DNA from: Pseudomonadota bacterium
GTDB lineage: Bacteria > Pseudomonadota > Gammaproteobacteria > Pseudomonadales > Pseudohongiellaceae
Assembly: GCA_022563075.1 (NCBI GenBank)
Contig: JADFOC010000167.1
Location: 1-6,415, forward strand
Length of the DNA stretch: 6,415 nt
Direction: 5' to 3'
Made by a program: the position numbers and the translations under genes. The notes under the pieces were generated by a model, which was not told the origin of the DNA, ran no database searches, and was given only the letters and a program-made list of their open reading frames with translations. Positions 1 through 6,415 of this stretch are shown here, piece after piece (positions within the stretch are counted from its first letter, which is position 1; every line of letters starts with the position of its first letter).

Positions 1-10
1 AATATTAAAA

Positions 11-16
11 AAGAGG
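11..16 (+). promoter_or_regulatory. Ribosome binding site of the sulfatase gene
   Basis: An AAGAGG purine tract lies 10 bases upstream of the GTG start at 27 and is the best Shine-Dalgarno match near it. It supports the GTG start, which also gives a complete signal peptide. The remaining leader (1-26) is AT-rich at its left end but too short to show a full promoter. Confidence 0.6.
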
Positions 17-26
17 ATCGAAGTCT

Positions 27-1385
27 GTGCTGCGCGCATTCTCAAAAATCATAACCACGGCGCCGTCGCTGTTCATTCTACCGTTGTTTGCTCTCACTTT
101 GTTTGCTCCGCTAGTGTCTGCACAGACTCCGGATCGACCCAACTTCATCCTAGTGATGGCCGACGATCTCGGCTATGGCGACATTGGCGTCTACGGCTCC
201 ACCCTGATTAAAACGCCTAATCTGGATCGCATGGCGGCTGAAGGCATTCGACTGGATTCCTTTTACTCCAGTGCCAATGTCTGCACGGCTGCCCGCGGCG
301 GGCTGCTGACAGGCCGTTACCCCATTCGGCTGGATCTGGTGAATGATGTAGCCAGACCGACTAATGCCGTGCATATCTCTGCCGCCGAGATTACGCTTGC
401 CGAAGCCTTGCGGGAAGTCGGTTATCACACCGCCCTGTTCGGCAAATGGCATCTCGGCAGTCGATTGGAATGGTCACCACTGCGGCATGGCTTCGATGAA
501 TTCTTTGGCGTACTGCACAGCAACGACATGACGCCGCTTGAATTGTATCGGGGAGATCAAGTTATTGAAGACCCGGTGAATCAGACCACACTCACGGAAC
601 GCTATACCGCCGAAGCGGTACGCTTCATCGAAGAAAATCGAGACGATCCCTTCTTCCTCTATCTGCCCCACAGTTTCCCGCATGTACCGCTGTTTGTTTC
701 TGACCGTTTCGACGGTCGTTCCGATGCCGGACTCTACGGCGATGTGGTTGAAACCATCGACTGGAGCATGGGCGTCATTCTGAAAAAAGTGAAGGAGCTG
801 GGACTCGACGATAAAACTCTGATTATATTTACTTCGGACAACGGCCCGTGGTTTGAAGGGAGTCCTGGCCCCTTTCGTGATCGCAAGGGATCTGCGTGGG
901 AAGGAGGCCTCAGGGTTCCGTTCATTGCAAGATGGCCATCGATGATACCGGCAGGTGTGGTTTCCAGTGAACCCGCCATGAACATCGACGTTTTTCCAAC
1001 TCTTTTACAGCTAGCCGGCGGTGCGCTACCCAATGATCGTGAGATCGATGGTAAAAATATACTACCGCTGCTCACTGAGAGCGCGACGACCCCACATGCA
1101 GCGCTGTATCTGTTTGATAATGATCGCATCGCCGGCGTGCGCAGTGGTAAGTGGAAACTGGTGGTGGAAACGCGCTACCGAACCAGTGTTCCCAGTTTTG
1201 ATCATCCCGCGTCTTATTATGCTCCTTTTGGATTGCTGTTCGATTTGGAGTTGGATCCATCTGAAACCTATAGTTACACCCGCGAGTACCCAATAGTGGT
1301 GGCGAGAATGCGTGAACTGCTACTCCGGGGGCAGCGGCAATTGCATTCCACGGTACTTCAGCAGATGTGGAATCGACCCCGCTAA
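27..1385 (+). CDS. Secreted type I sulfatase (arylsulfatase family)
   Basis: This is a formylglycine-dependent sulfatase that hydrolyses a sulfate ester, most likely in the periplasm. Residues 1-32 form a signal peptide: a basic start, a long hydrophobic core and a probable VSA|Q cleavage site, with no lipobox. The catalytic signature CTAARGGLLTGR begins at residue 86; Cys86 would be oxidised to formylglycine and Arg90 is its partner. Other expected active-site residues of the arylsulfatase A-like fold are present: metal ligands Asp46-Asp47 (MADDLGYGD) and Asp271-Asn272 (TSDNGP), Lys140 and His142 (FGKWHLG), His219 (SFPHVPL) and Lys287 (RDRKGS). At 452 residues it has a normal length with an intact C-terminal subdomain (GLLFDLELDPSE, 402-413). 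The third signature position is Ala rather than the commoner Pro. The GTG start is chosen for its Shine-Dalgarno and complete signal peptide. Its maturation enzyme is not in the window. Family is certain; the sulfated substrate is unknown. Confidence 0.95.
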   Translation: MLRAFSKIITTAPSLFILPLFALTLFAPLVSAQTPDRPNFILVMADDLGYGDIGVYGSTLIKTPNLDRMAAEGIRLDSFYSSANVCTAARGGLLTGRYPIRLDLVNDVARPTNAVHISAAEITLAEALREVGYHTALFGKWHLGSRLEWSPLRHGFDEFFGVLHSNDMTPLELYRGDQVIEDPVNQTTLTERYTAEAVRFIEENRDDPFFLYLPHSFPHVPLFVSDRFDGRSDAGLYGDVVETIDWSMGVILKKVKELGLDDKTLIIFTSDNGPWFEGSPGPFRDRKGSAWEGGLRVPFIARWPSMIPAGVVSSEPAMNIDVFPTLLQLAGGALPNDREIDGKNILPLLTESATTPHAALYLFDNDRIAGVRSGKWKLVVETRYRTSVPSFDHPASYYAPFGLLFDLELDPSETYSYTREYPIVVARMRELLLRGQRQLHSTVLQQMWNRPR

Positions 1386-1400
1386 TCGATCAAATAATAA

Positions 1401-2981
1401 GTGCCAATGCCAGCAGCAAATAACACTCTCTTCATGTCAACTCACCGAGTGAGCAAGTCCTTCGGACATGTGGAAGTGCTTACACACATCGACTTGGAAA
1501 TACACACGGGTGAAGTGCTGGCGATACTGGGCGAAAATGGTGCCGGTAAATCCACCTTGGTCAAATTACTGGCCGGTTACGAGGAAGTCTCCGCTGGCGA
1601 ACTTCGCCTGGCCACAGCCGATGGCAGCACCGTGCCAGTCGCCTCATGGAATATTGAAGTCGCCGAACAACATGGGATTGTGTTGATTCACCAGGAGTTC
1701 AACCTGGCCGAGCAATTGTCGGCCGCCGAGAACATTTTCCTCGGCAATGAATTGAAGCGAGGCCTGTTCCTGGACCAAGAGCGAATGCTGCGGCTGGCGA
1801 GGAAGTACCTGTTGGCACTTAATTGCCAGGTGGATCCAGCGACACCCGTGTCCGAACTTGCGGTGGCAGACAAGCAGATGGTCGAGATCGCCAAAGCCTA
1901 CGCCAGGAATTCAAAGCTGTTGATTCTGGATGAACCCACGGCGGTGCTCACCAGCAAGGAAAGCGAGGTATTGTTTCGCCTGATCGAACGCCTCAAGCAA
2001 CAAGCGGTTGCCATCATCTACATCTCCCATAAGCTGGAGGAGATAGAACGCATCGCCGACCGCATCACAATCTTGCGTGATGGCGAGATGGTCGGTTGTT
2101 ATCCAGCGAGTTCCCTGAGTACGGACGATATGGCCCGACTCATGGTGGGACGTGAATTGAGCAATCTATTCCCCAACATCCCAGCCCCACTGGACGAAAT
2201 TGCACTGCGAGTCGTCAACGCCAGCGTGCCCGGCTTAGTGCAAGCCGCCAGCTTCGAATTACGACGGGGTGAAGTGTTAGGCTTTGCCGGCCTGGTAGGT
2301 TCTGGTCGCACGGCACTGATGGAAGCGATTGTCGGCCTCAGGAAACTGACTGCCAGTGCCCAGATTGAGGTGGCTGGAAAAGCGGTATCCTATCCTAATC
2401 TGGCGGCCGCGCGCGATGATGGAGTGGCTTATCTCACCAAAGACCGAAAAGCCAGTGGTCTGCTGCTCAACCTGAACCTGGTGTTCAACTTCTCACTGCT
2501 CTCTCTGTCTGCTTTATTTTTGCAACGCAAGTATGCCGGTCTGCTCATCGATCAAAAAAAAGAGCAGCGGGCATTTGAACAGGCGATAAAGACATTTGAT
2601 ATACGCCTGAAAGACAGCGCCATTACCGCCGGCGATCTCTCTGGCGGCAATCAACAGAAACTGTTACTGGCAAAGATCATGGCGGTGGCGCCGCGCATCA
2701 TCATCATCGACGAACCCACCCGCGGCATCGATATCGGGACTAAGAGCCAGATCTACCACTTTATTGCTGAACTGGCGGCTAACGGACATTCCATCATTCT
2801 GATTTCCTCAGACATGATGGAAATCATCGGCCTGTCGCATCGCGTCGCGGTGATGTGCCGTGGCGAACTGACCGGTATTCTCGTGGACGACGAAATCGAA
2901 GAACACGAAATCATGCGTTATGCCACTGGCCTGAAACGGCAGCCGGGAAAAAATAATTCCGAGGATCAGCTCTGTGCCTGA
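1401..2981 (+). CDS. Sugar ABC transporter ATP-binding protein, two fused nucleotide-binding domains (RbsA/MglA/XylG type)
   Basis: This is the cytoplasmic ATPase of a carbohydrate importer of the CUT2 class, with two tandem ABC domains in 526 residues, the usual family length. Domain 1 has Walker A GENGAGKST (44-52), Q-loop Gln98, a degenerate signature LAVADKQMVEIAK (153-165), Walker B LLILDEPTA (173-181) and H-loop His210. Domain 2 has the altered Walker A GLVGSGRT (297-304) with Arg303 in place of Lys, a canonical LSGGNQQK signature (413-420) and Walker B IIIIDEPTRGID (433-444). One canonical and one degenerate site is normal in this family. The GTG at 1401 is 15 bases after the sulfatase stop and has no clear Shine-Dalgarno. 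ATG codons at 1407 and 1434 are alternatives, but starting at 1434 would remove part of the first beta strand (TLFMSTHRVSKSF), so 1401 or 1407 is preferred. Its 3' end overlaps the permease gene by 8 bases. Substrate cannot be read from this subunit. Confidence 0.95.
   Translation: MPMPAANNTLFMSTHRVSKSFGHVEVLTHIDLEIHTGEVLAILGENGAGKSTLVKLLAGYEEVSAGELRLATADGSTVPVASWNIEVAEQHGIVLIHQEFNLAEQLSAAENIFLGNELKRGLFLDQERMLRLARKYLLALNCQVDPATPVSELAVADKQMVEIAKAYARNSKLLILDEPTAVLTSKESEVLFRLIERLKQQAVAIIYISHKLEEIERIADRITILRDGEMVGCYPASSLSTDDMARLMVGRELSNLFPNIPAPLDEIALRVVNASVPGLVQAASFELRRGEVLGFAGLVGSGRTALMEAIVGLRKLTASAQIEVAGKAVSYPNLAAARDDGVAYLTKDRKASGLLLNLNLVFNFSLLSLSALFLQRKYAGLLIDQKKEQRAFEQAIKTFDIRLKDSAITAGDLSGGNQQKLLLAKIMAVAPRIIIIDEPTRGIDIGTKSQIYHFIAELAANGHSIILISSDMMEIIGLSHRVAVMCRGELTGILVDDEIEEHEIMRYATGLKRQPGKNNSEDQLCA
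2961..2964 (+). promoter_or_regulatory. Ribosome binding site of the permease gene
   Basis: GAGG sits inside the 3' end of the ATPase gene, 9 bases before the permease GTG at 2974. It decides the start: a GTG overlapping the ATPase stop codon by 8 bases. The segment (GAGGATC, then CTCTGTG) resembles the sulfatase leader (GAGGATC, then GTCTGTG at 23-29). Confidence 0.6.
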
Positions 2982-3960
2982 AAAATTTGGATTCAAGCTA
3001 GATCTTAAGACCACCGGTCCATTTCTAGCATTAATTACACTGATTATCATCGGCATGCTGGTGAATGATGCCTTTCTCAGCACCGGTAATCTCAGCAACA
3101 TACTGGCTCGCAGTTCCTTTATCGGCATCGTTGCTATCGGCGCTACCTTCGTGATTACCGCGGGAGGCATCGATCTCTCGGTGGGTGCCATGGCGGCGTT
3201 CATCTCCGGATGCATGATTATCATCATGAATTCCCTGATCGGTACCATCGAGTCAAGTGTCGCTATTATACTGTTGGCCATCATTGCCTCCGCCGGTATC
3301 GGCGCCCTGGCTGGATTGATTAATGGCATCCTCACCACCAAGGCCAAGATCGAAGCCTTCATCGTCACCCTTGGCACCATGGGAGTTTATCGCTCGCTGA
3401 TCACCTACATGGCAGACGGCGGCACCCTGTCACTCGATTTCAGTATCGGTGACATCTATAGCGAGGTGTACTACGGCGATCTGTTGGGTCTGCCCTACCC
3501 GGCCTGGGTATTCCTCGGCGTCGCCATCATCGGTTACGTACTACTGAATAAAACCGTCTTCGGTCGCCATTGTCTTGCCATCGGATCGAACGAAAAAGTC
3601 GCCTTGTATTCGGCAATCCATGTCGATCGAGTTAAGACCATGACCTACATGCTGCAAGGTATGTGTGTTGCTATAGCCACCATTATCTACGTGCCACGCC
3701 TGGGTTCGGCATCGGGTCAGACCGGTATCTTGTGGGAGCTCGAGGCCATCGCCGCCGTCATCATTGGCGGCACCGTACTCAGGGGCGGTTATGGCCGTAT
3801 TTGGGGTACCGTGGTGGGCGCGCTGATTCTGACACTGATAGGCAATATTCTGAACCTGACAGATGCCATAAGTAACTACCTCAATGGCGCCGTACAGGGC
3901 ATAATCGTGATCGCCGCGGTTTATCTGCAACGCGGAGCATGGCGCAGAAACAAGCAGTGA
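2974..3960 (+). CDS. Sugar ABC transporter permease (RbsC type, BPD_transp_2 family)
   Basis: This is the inner-membrane channel subunit of the CUT2-type importer, expected to work as a dimer with the fused ATPase encoded just upstream. The 328-residue product is hydrophobic almost throughout. Recognisable membrane stretches lie at about 16-33, 47-64, 69-90, 95-120, 128-146, 176-192, 224-240, 256-270, 276-294 and 303-318. Family motifs include ITAGGIDLSVGA (61-72), the cytoplasmic loop FGRHCLAIGSNEKVALYSAI (196-215) that contacts the ATPase, and the C-terminal GGYGRIWGTVVGALI (271-285). The length is typical for RbsC-like permeases and no break is seen. The GTG start has a GAGG at proper spacing and overlaps the ATPase gene by 8 bases, which suggests translational coupling. 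The gene lies between ATPase and binding protein, the same order as enterobacterial rbsACB. Confidence 0.95.
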   Translation: MPEKFGFKLDLKTTGPFLALITLIIIGMLVNDAFLSTGNLSNILARSSFIGIVAIGATFVITAGGIDLSVGAMAAFISGCMIIIMNSLIGTIESSVAIILLAIIASAGIGALAGLINGILTTKAKIEAFIVTLGTMGVYRSLITYMADGGTLSLDFSIGDIYSEVYYGDLLGLPYPAWVFLGVAIIGYVLLNKTVFGRHCLAIGSNEKVALYSAIHVDRVKTMTYMLQGMCVAIATIIYVPRLGSASGQTGILWELEAIAAVIIGGTVLRGGYGRIWGTVVGALILTLIGNILNLTDAISNYLNGAVQGIIVIAAVYLQRGAWRRNKQ

Positions 3961-3977
3961 GGGCATTGGTAAACCAC

Positions 3978-4940
3978 ATGAAAACGAGTCGCCTGAGAAC
4001 ACGAAGCCAACTACTCGCGCTGACGCTGGGACTAATCATCCTTGGGGTTGGCTCGGTGGCTAATGCACAGACCATCGGGGTATCGATTCCAGCCGCCACC
4101 CATGGCTGGGCCGGTGGCCTCAATTTTCATGCCGAGGCAACCAAGCAGCGTCTCGAGGCAGCCAACCCGGGTCTGCGCATCGTGCTGCTCACCGCCAACA
4201 GCGCCTCGGAACAGGCCAATGATTTGGAAGACCTGCTGGCGATTCATCATATCGACGCCCTGGTGGTGTTGCCGTTTGAATCGGCACCTCTCACCGGGCC
4301 GGTGCGCAATGTGAAACGCCAGGGCGTGTTCGTCACCGTGGTGGACCGCGGCCTGAGTGAAGCCGGCATCGAGGACGTGTATGTGGCTGGTAACAATGCC
4401 GAGATGGGCAGAGTCTCCGCCCAATACATCAAGCAATCATTGAGTGATGGTGGCGACATCGTAGTCCTGCGCGGCATTCCTACCGTCATCGATGAACAAC
4501 GTTTCGATGCCTTCATGGCAGAGTTGGAAGGCAGCAACATCAAGGTACTGGATAACAAGTATGCCAACTGGAATCGTGACGATGGCTTCACTGTGATGCA
4601 AGACTTCCTGGCTCGCTTTCCCAAGATCGATGCAGTTTGGGCACAGGATGACGATATCGCTATCGGCGTGATTCAGGCAGTTCGTCAAGCTCGGCGCCAG
4701 GACGAACTCTTTATCGTCGGAGGTGGCGGCATGAAGGAAATTGTTAAGCGAGTCATGGACGGTGATCGGCTGACCCCAGTAGACGTATTGTATCCACCAT
4801 CGATGATTGCCACGGCGATGGAGCTAACTGCACTGAAGTTTCTCTTCAATGTCCCGATCAGTGGTAGATATATCCTCGGCTCTCCGCTTATTACCCAAGA
4901 GAATGCAGCAGAATATTATTTTCCCGACAGTCCATTCTAA
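3978..4940 (+). CDS. Periplasmic sugar-binding protein of the ABC importer (RbsB type, Peripla_BP_4 family)
   Basis: This is the soluble receptor that should deliver sugar to the permease encoded just before it. From the ATG at 3978 the 320-residue product starts with a good signal peptide: KTSRLRTR, then a hydrophobic core, with ANA|Q cleavage at 30/31. An in-frame ATG at 3939 adds 13 residues and overlaps the permease by 22 bases, but would leave the signal peptide with an unusually long leader; 3978 is preferred although its nearest GAGGG is a distant 14 bases away. The mature protein opens with TIGVSIPAATHGWAGG (32-47), the first strand and ligand loop of the fold. Compared from memory with E. 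coli RbsB, the sugar-contacting Asp-Arg pair is kept (Asp123-Arg124 in VVDRGL), as are an Arg at 175 (DEQRFD) and an acidic cluster WAQDDD (221-226). The RbsB Asp in the VGFDG loop is replaced by Gly (VGGGGM, 247-252). The ligand is probably a sugar, but not necessarily ribose. Confidence 0.9.
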   Translation: MKTSRLRTRSQLLALTLGLIILGVGSVANAQTIGVSIPAATHGWAGGLNFHAEATKQRLEAANPGLRIVLLTANSASEQANDLEDLLAIHHIDALVVLPFESAPLTGPVRNVKRQGVFVTVVDRGLSEAGIEDVYVAGNNAEMGRVSAQYIKQSLSDGGDIVVLRGIPTVIDEQRFDAFMAELEGSNIKVLDNKYANWNRDDGFTVMQDFLARFPKIDAVWAQDDDIAIGVIQAVRQARRQDELFIVGGGGMKEIVKRVMDGDRLTPVDVLYPPSMIATAMELTALKFLFNVPISGRYILGSPLITQENAAEYYFPDSPF

Positions 4941-4951
4941 AAGCCCTAAAA

Positions 4952-6007
4952 ATGAAAACAATAAAAGGACCGGCAATATTCCTGGCACAGTTTGCTGCCG
5001 ATGAATCACCCTTTAACTCACTGGATGAAATCGGTGGCTGGGTCGCAAAGCTGGGATTCAAGGCGGTGCAAATTCCCAGTTGGGATGAGCGGCTGTTTGA
5101 CCTGAAGACAGCCGCCGAGAGCCAGGATTATTGCGATGAAGTCAAAGGCACACTGGCGAATCATGGTATCGAGGTGAGCGAACTCTCTACCCATCTACAG
5201 GGCCAGTTGGTCGCCGTCCATCCTGCCTACGATGAAATGTTTGATGGCTTTGCGGCACCGGAAGTACGCGGCAATCCCGGCAAGCGGCAACAATGGGCGG
5301 TGGATCAGATGTTGCTGGCCGCCCGTGCCTCGCACAGGCTCGGGTTAACGGATCATGCCAGTTTCTCAGGTGCATTGGCCTGGCCCTATTTTTATCCCTG
5401 GCCACAGCGTCCTGCAGGGTTGGTGGAAACTGCCTTCGATGAACTGGCGAAGCGTTGGCTACCGATTTTGGATGCCTTCGATGAAGTTGGAGTAAACCTG
5501 GGTTTCGAGATTCATCCAGGCGAAGATTTGCACGATGGGATAAGCTTCGAGATGTTTCTCGAACGGGTAAACAATCATCCGCGCTGTAATATTTTATTCG
5601 ATCCAAGCCATTTGCTGCTGCAGCAACTGGATTATCTGGCCTTCCTGGATGAGTACAAAGACCGCATAAAACTGGTGCACATCAAAGATGCCGAATTCAA
5701 CCCGACCGCCAAGCAAGGTGTCTACGGTGGTTATCAATCCTGGATCGATCGCGCCGGTCGCTTTCGCTCGCTAGGTGATGGTCAAATCGACTTCGTCGAT
5801 ATCTTCTCCAGACTCGCCGCCAACGATTTCGATGGCTGGGCCGTGCTGGAATGGGAGTGCTGTCTCAAGCATCCCGAAGACGGCGCGCGCGAAGGCGCAG
5901 AATTTATTCGCAATCATATTATCCGTATCACCGACAAAACCTTCGACGATTTTGCCGATGCCGGTACCGACGACGCAGCCAATAAACGCATTCTCGGCGT
6001 TTCATGA
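4952..6007 (+). CDS. Sugar phosphate isomerase/epimerase-like TIM-barrel protein (AP endonuclease 2 superfamily)
   Basis: This is a cytoplasmic enzyme of the xylose-isomerase-like TIM-barrel fold, whose members isomerise or epimerise sugars and keto-sugars with a divalent metal; some relatives cleave oxidised glycosides. The 351-residue product has no signal peptide. Putative metal and substrate residues fall at the ends of barrel strands: Glu186 and His188 (FEIHPGED), Asp217 and His220 (FDPSH), His243 and Asp246 (LVHIKDAE), and Glu300 and Glu302 (VLEWE). Early barrel elements are LGFKAVQIPSWD (34-45) and GIEVSELSTHLQGQL (72-86). The ATG at 4952 follows the binding-protein stop by 11 bases; the purine tract is poor, but the MKTIKGPAIFLAQF beginning looks like a natural family N-terminus. 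Its stop overlaps the next gene's start in ATGA, which ties it to the oxidoreductase. It resembles the IolE/Hyi-type superfamily broadly, but I cannot assign a reaction. Confidence 0.9.
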   Translation: MKTIKGPAIFLAQFAADESPFNSLDEIGGWVAKLGFKAVQIPSWDERLFDLKTAAESQDYCDEVKGTLANHGIEVSELSTHLQGQLVAVHPAYDEMFDGFAAPEVRGNPGKRQQWAVDQMLLAARASHRLGLTDHASFSGALAWPYFYPWPQRPAGLVETAFDELAKRWLPILDAFDEVGVNLGFEIHPGEDLHDGISFEMFLERVNNHPRCNILFDPSHLLLQQLDYLAFLDEYKDRIKLVHIKDAEFNPTAKQGVYGGYQSWIDRAGRFRSLGDGQIDFVDIFSRLAANDFDGWAVLEWECCLKHPEDGAREGAEFIRNHIIRITDKTFDDFADAGTDDAANKRILGVS

Positions 6008-6415
6008 CTGACCGCAAAATCAGATTAGGCATGGTTGGTGGTGGGCAAGGCGCCTTCATCGGCGAGGTGCATCGAATCGCCGCGCGCCTCGACAATCGTT
6101 TTGAGCTGGTAGCCGGCGCGCTGAGCGGCGACCCACAGCGCGCCGCCGACTCTGCCGCCGCGCTTGGCATCGCCAAAAATCGCAGTTATGCAGATTTCGC
6201 CGAGATGGCGAAAAAGGAATCTGGCAAGAAAGATGGCATCGAAGTTGTCGTTATCGTCACCCCTAACCATCTTCACTTCGACGCGGCTAAGGCCTTTCTT
6301 GAAGCGGGCATCCACGTCGTCTGCGATAAACCACTGACGTCATCGTTAAAAGACGCAGAAACGCTAAGCCAGCTGGTGGCAGACAGCGGTCTACTGTTTG
6401 CCGTCACCTATAACT
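6004..6415 (+). CDS. Gfo/Idh/MocA family oxidoreductase, 5' part (runs off the window end)
   Basis: This is the N-terminal 137 residues of an NAD(P)-dependent sugar or cyclitol dehydrogenase; no stop codon is reached before the right edge. The visible part is the Rossmann domain. It has the dinucleotide-binding loop IRLGMVGGGQGAFIG (6-20), a strand and turn FELVAGALSGD (33-43), the conserved VVVIVTPNHLH (81-91) and VVCDKPL (105-111), where Lys109 is the expected catalytic or cofactor-proximal lysine of the usual EKP motif, with Asp replacing Glu. Relatives are usually about 330-400 residues, so more than half is missing, including the substrate-binding domain. The ATG at 6004 overlaps the preceding TGA in ATGA with no clear Shine-Dalgarno, which suggests translational coupling to the isomerase gene. 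A pair of this kind often performs linked oxidation and isomerisation of one sugar. Family is confident; substrate and carbon oxidised are unknown. Confidence 0.92.
   Translation, partial: MTDRKIRLGMVGGGQGAFIGEVHRIAARLDNRFELVAGALSGDPQRAADSAAALGIAKNRSYADFAEMAKKESGKKDGIEVVVIVTPNHLHFDAAKAFLEAGIHVVCDKPLTSSLKDAETLSQLVADSGLLFAVTYN

Noticed and set aside
734..1129. Minus-strand open frame of 131 codons inside the sulfatase gene
   Set aside because: Fully antisense to conserved sulfatase motifs, low-complexity Ser/Pro-rich product, no family resemblance.
1386..1400. Possible promoter or terminator between sulfatase and ATPase genes
   Set aside because: Only 15 AT-rich bases with no hairpin and no paired -35/-10 elements; too short to be anything but an operon spacer.
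2541..2567. Inverted repeat CTGCTC...GAGCAG around a run of eight A (2554-2561)
   Set aside because: Looks a little like a terminator or slippage site, but the stem is only 6 bp with a 15-base loop, it lies within the ATPase coding frame (Asp-Gln-Lys-Lys-Glu), and the frame continues intact to LSGGNQQK and Walker B.
2808..3380. A 190-codon open frame on the minus strand across the ATPase-permease junction
   Set aside because: It lies entirely opposite two strongly supported genes, and its Met/Ile/Ala-rich product is what the complement of hydrophobic permease codons gives; no recognisable motif.
1401..4940. Naming the transporter genes rbsA, rbsC and rbsB
   Set aside because: Gene order and folds match, but the binding-site change in the binding protein and the neighbours (sulfatase, isomerase-like, Gfo/Idh/MocA) give no support for ribose as substrate; no ribokinase or RbsD is present.
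5187..5606. Minus-strand open frame of 139 codons inside the isomerase-like gene
   Set aside because: Antisense shadow with Arg/His/Pro-rich composition and no recognised domain; the forward gene has a full TIM-barrel metal site.

Overview
The window is one dense, single-direction (+ strand) catabolic gene cluster with no intergenic space over about 26 bases. It holds five complete genes and the 5' part of a sixth. In order they encode: a secreted Cys-type sulfatase (27-1385); a two-domain sugar ABC ATPase of the RbsA/MglA/XylG type (1401-2981); an RbsC-type permease (2974-3960); a periplasmic sugar-binding protein of the RbsB type (3978-4940, possibly from 3939); a TIM-barrel sugar isomerase/epimerase-like protein (4952-6007); and a Gfo/Idh/MocA NAD(P)-dependent oxidoreductase that runs off the right edge (6004-6415+). 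Junctions are +15, -8, +17 (or -22), +11 and -4 bases, so co-transcription and some translational coupling are very likely. No promoter, terminator, RNA gene, CRISPR array, mobile element or transposase is visible. The first 26 bases hold only a ribosome binding site for the sulfatase.

Organism: the genes look like those of a Gram-negative bacterium. The sulfatase and the binding protein carry Sec-type signal peptides without a lipobox, the transporter order ATPase-permease-binding protein matches the enterobacterial rbsACB order, and base composition is moderate and even across genes. A heterotrophic proteobacterium, perhaps marine because of the sulfatase, is the best guess. This is inference; nothing in the window fixes the taxon.

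How the parts may work together (inference): the sulfatase removes sulfate from a sulfated sugar or glycoside in the periplasm. The binding protein captures the desulfated product and the CUT2 ABC transporter imports it. The oxidoreductase and the isomerase-like TIM barrel then convert it in the cytoplasm by oxidation at a ring carbon followed by isomerisation, epimerisation or bond cleavage. No glycoside hydrolase, kinase or regulator lies in the window, so the substrate may be a small sulfated saccharide, or those functions may lie outside. Each family is well known. What may be new is the combination, and the substrate cannot be read from the sequence.
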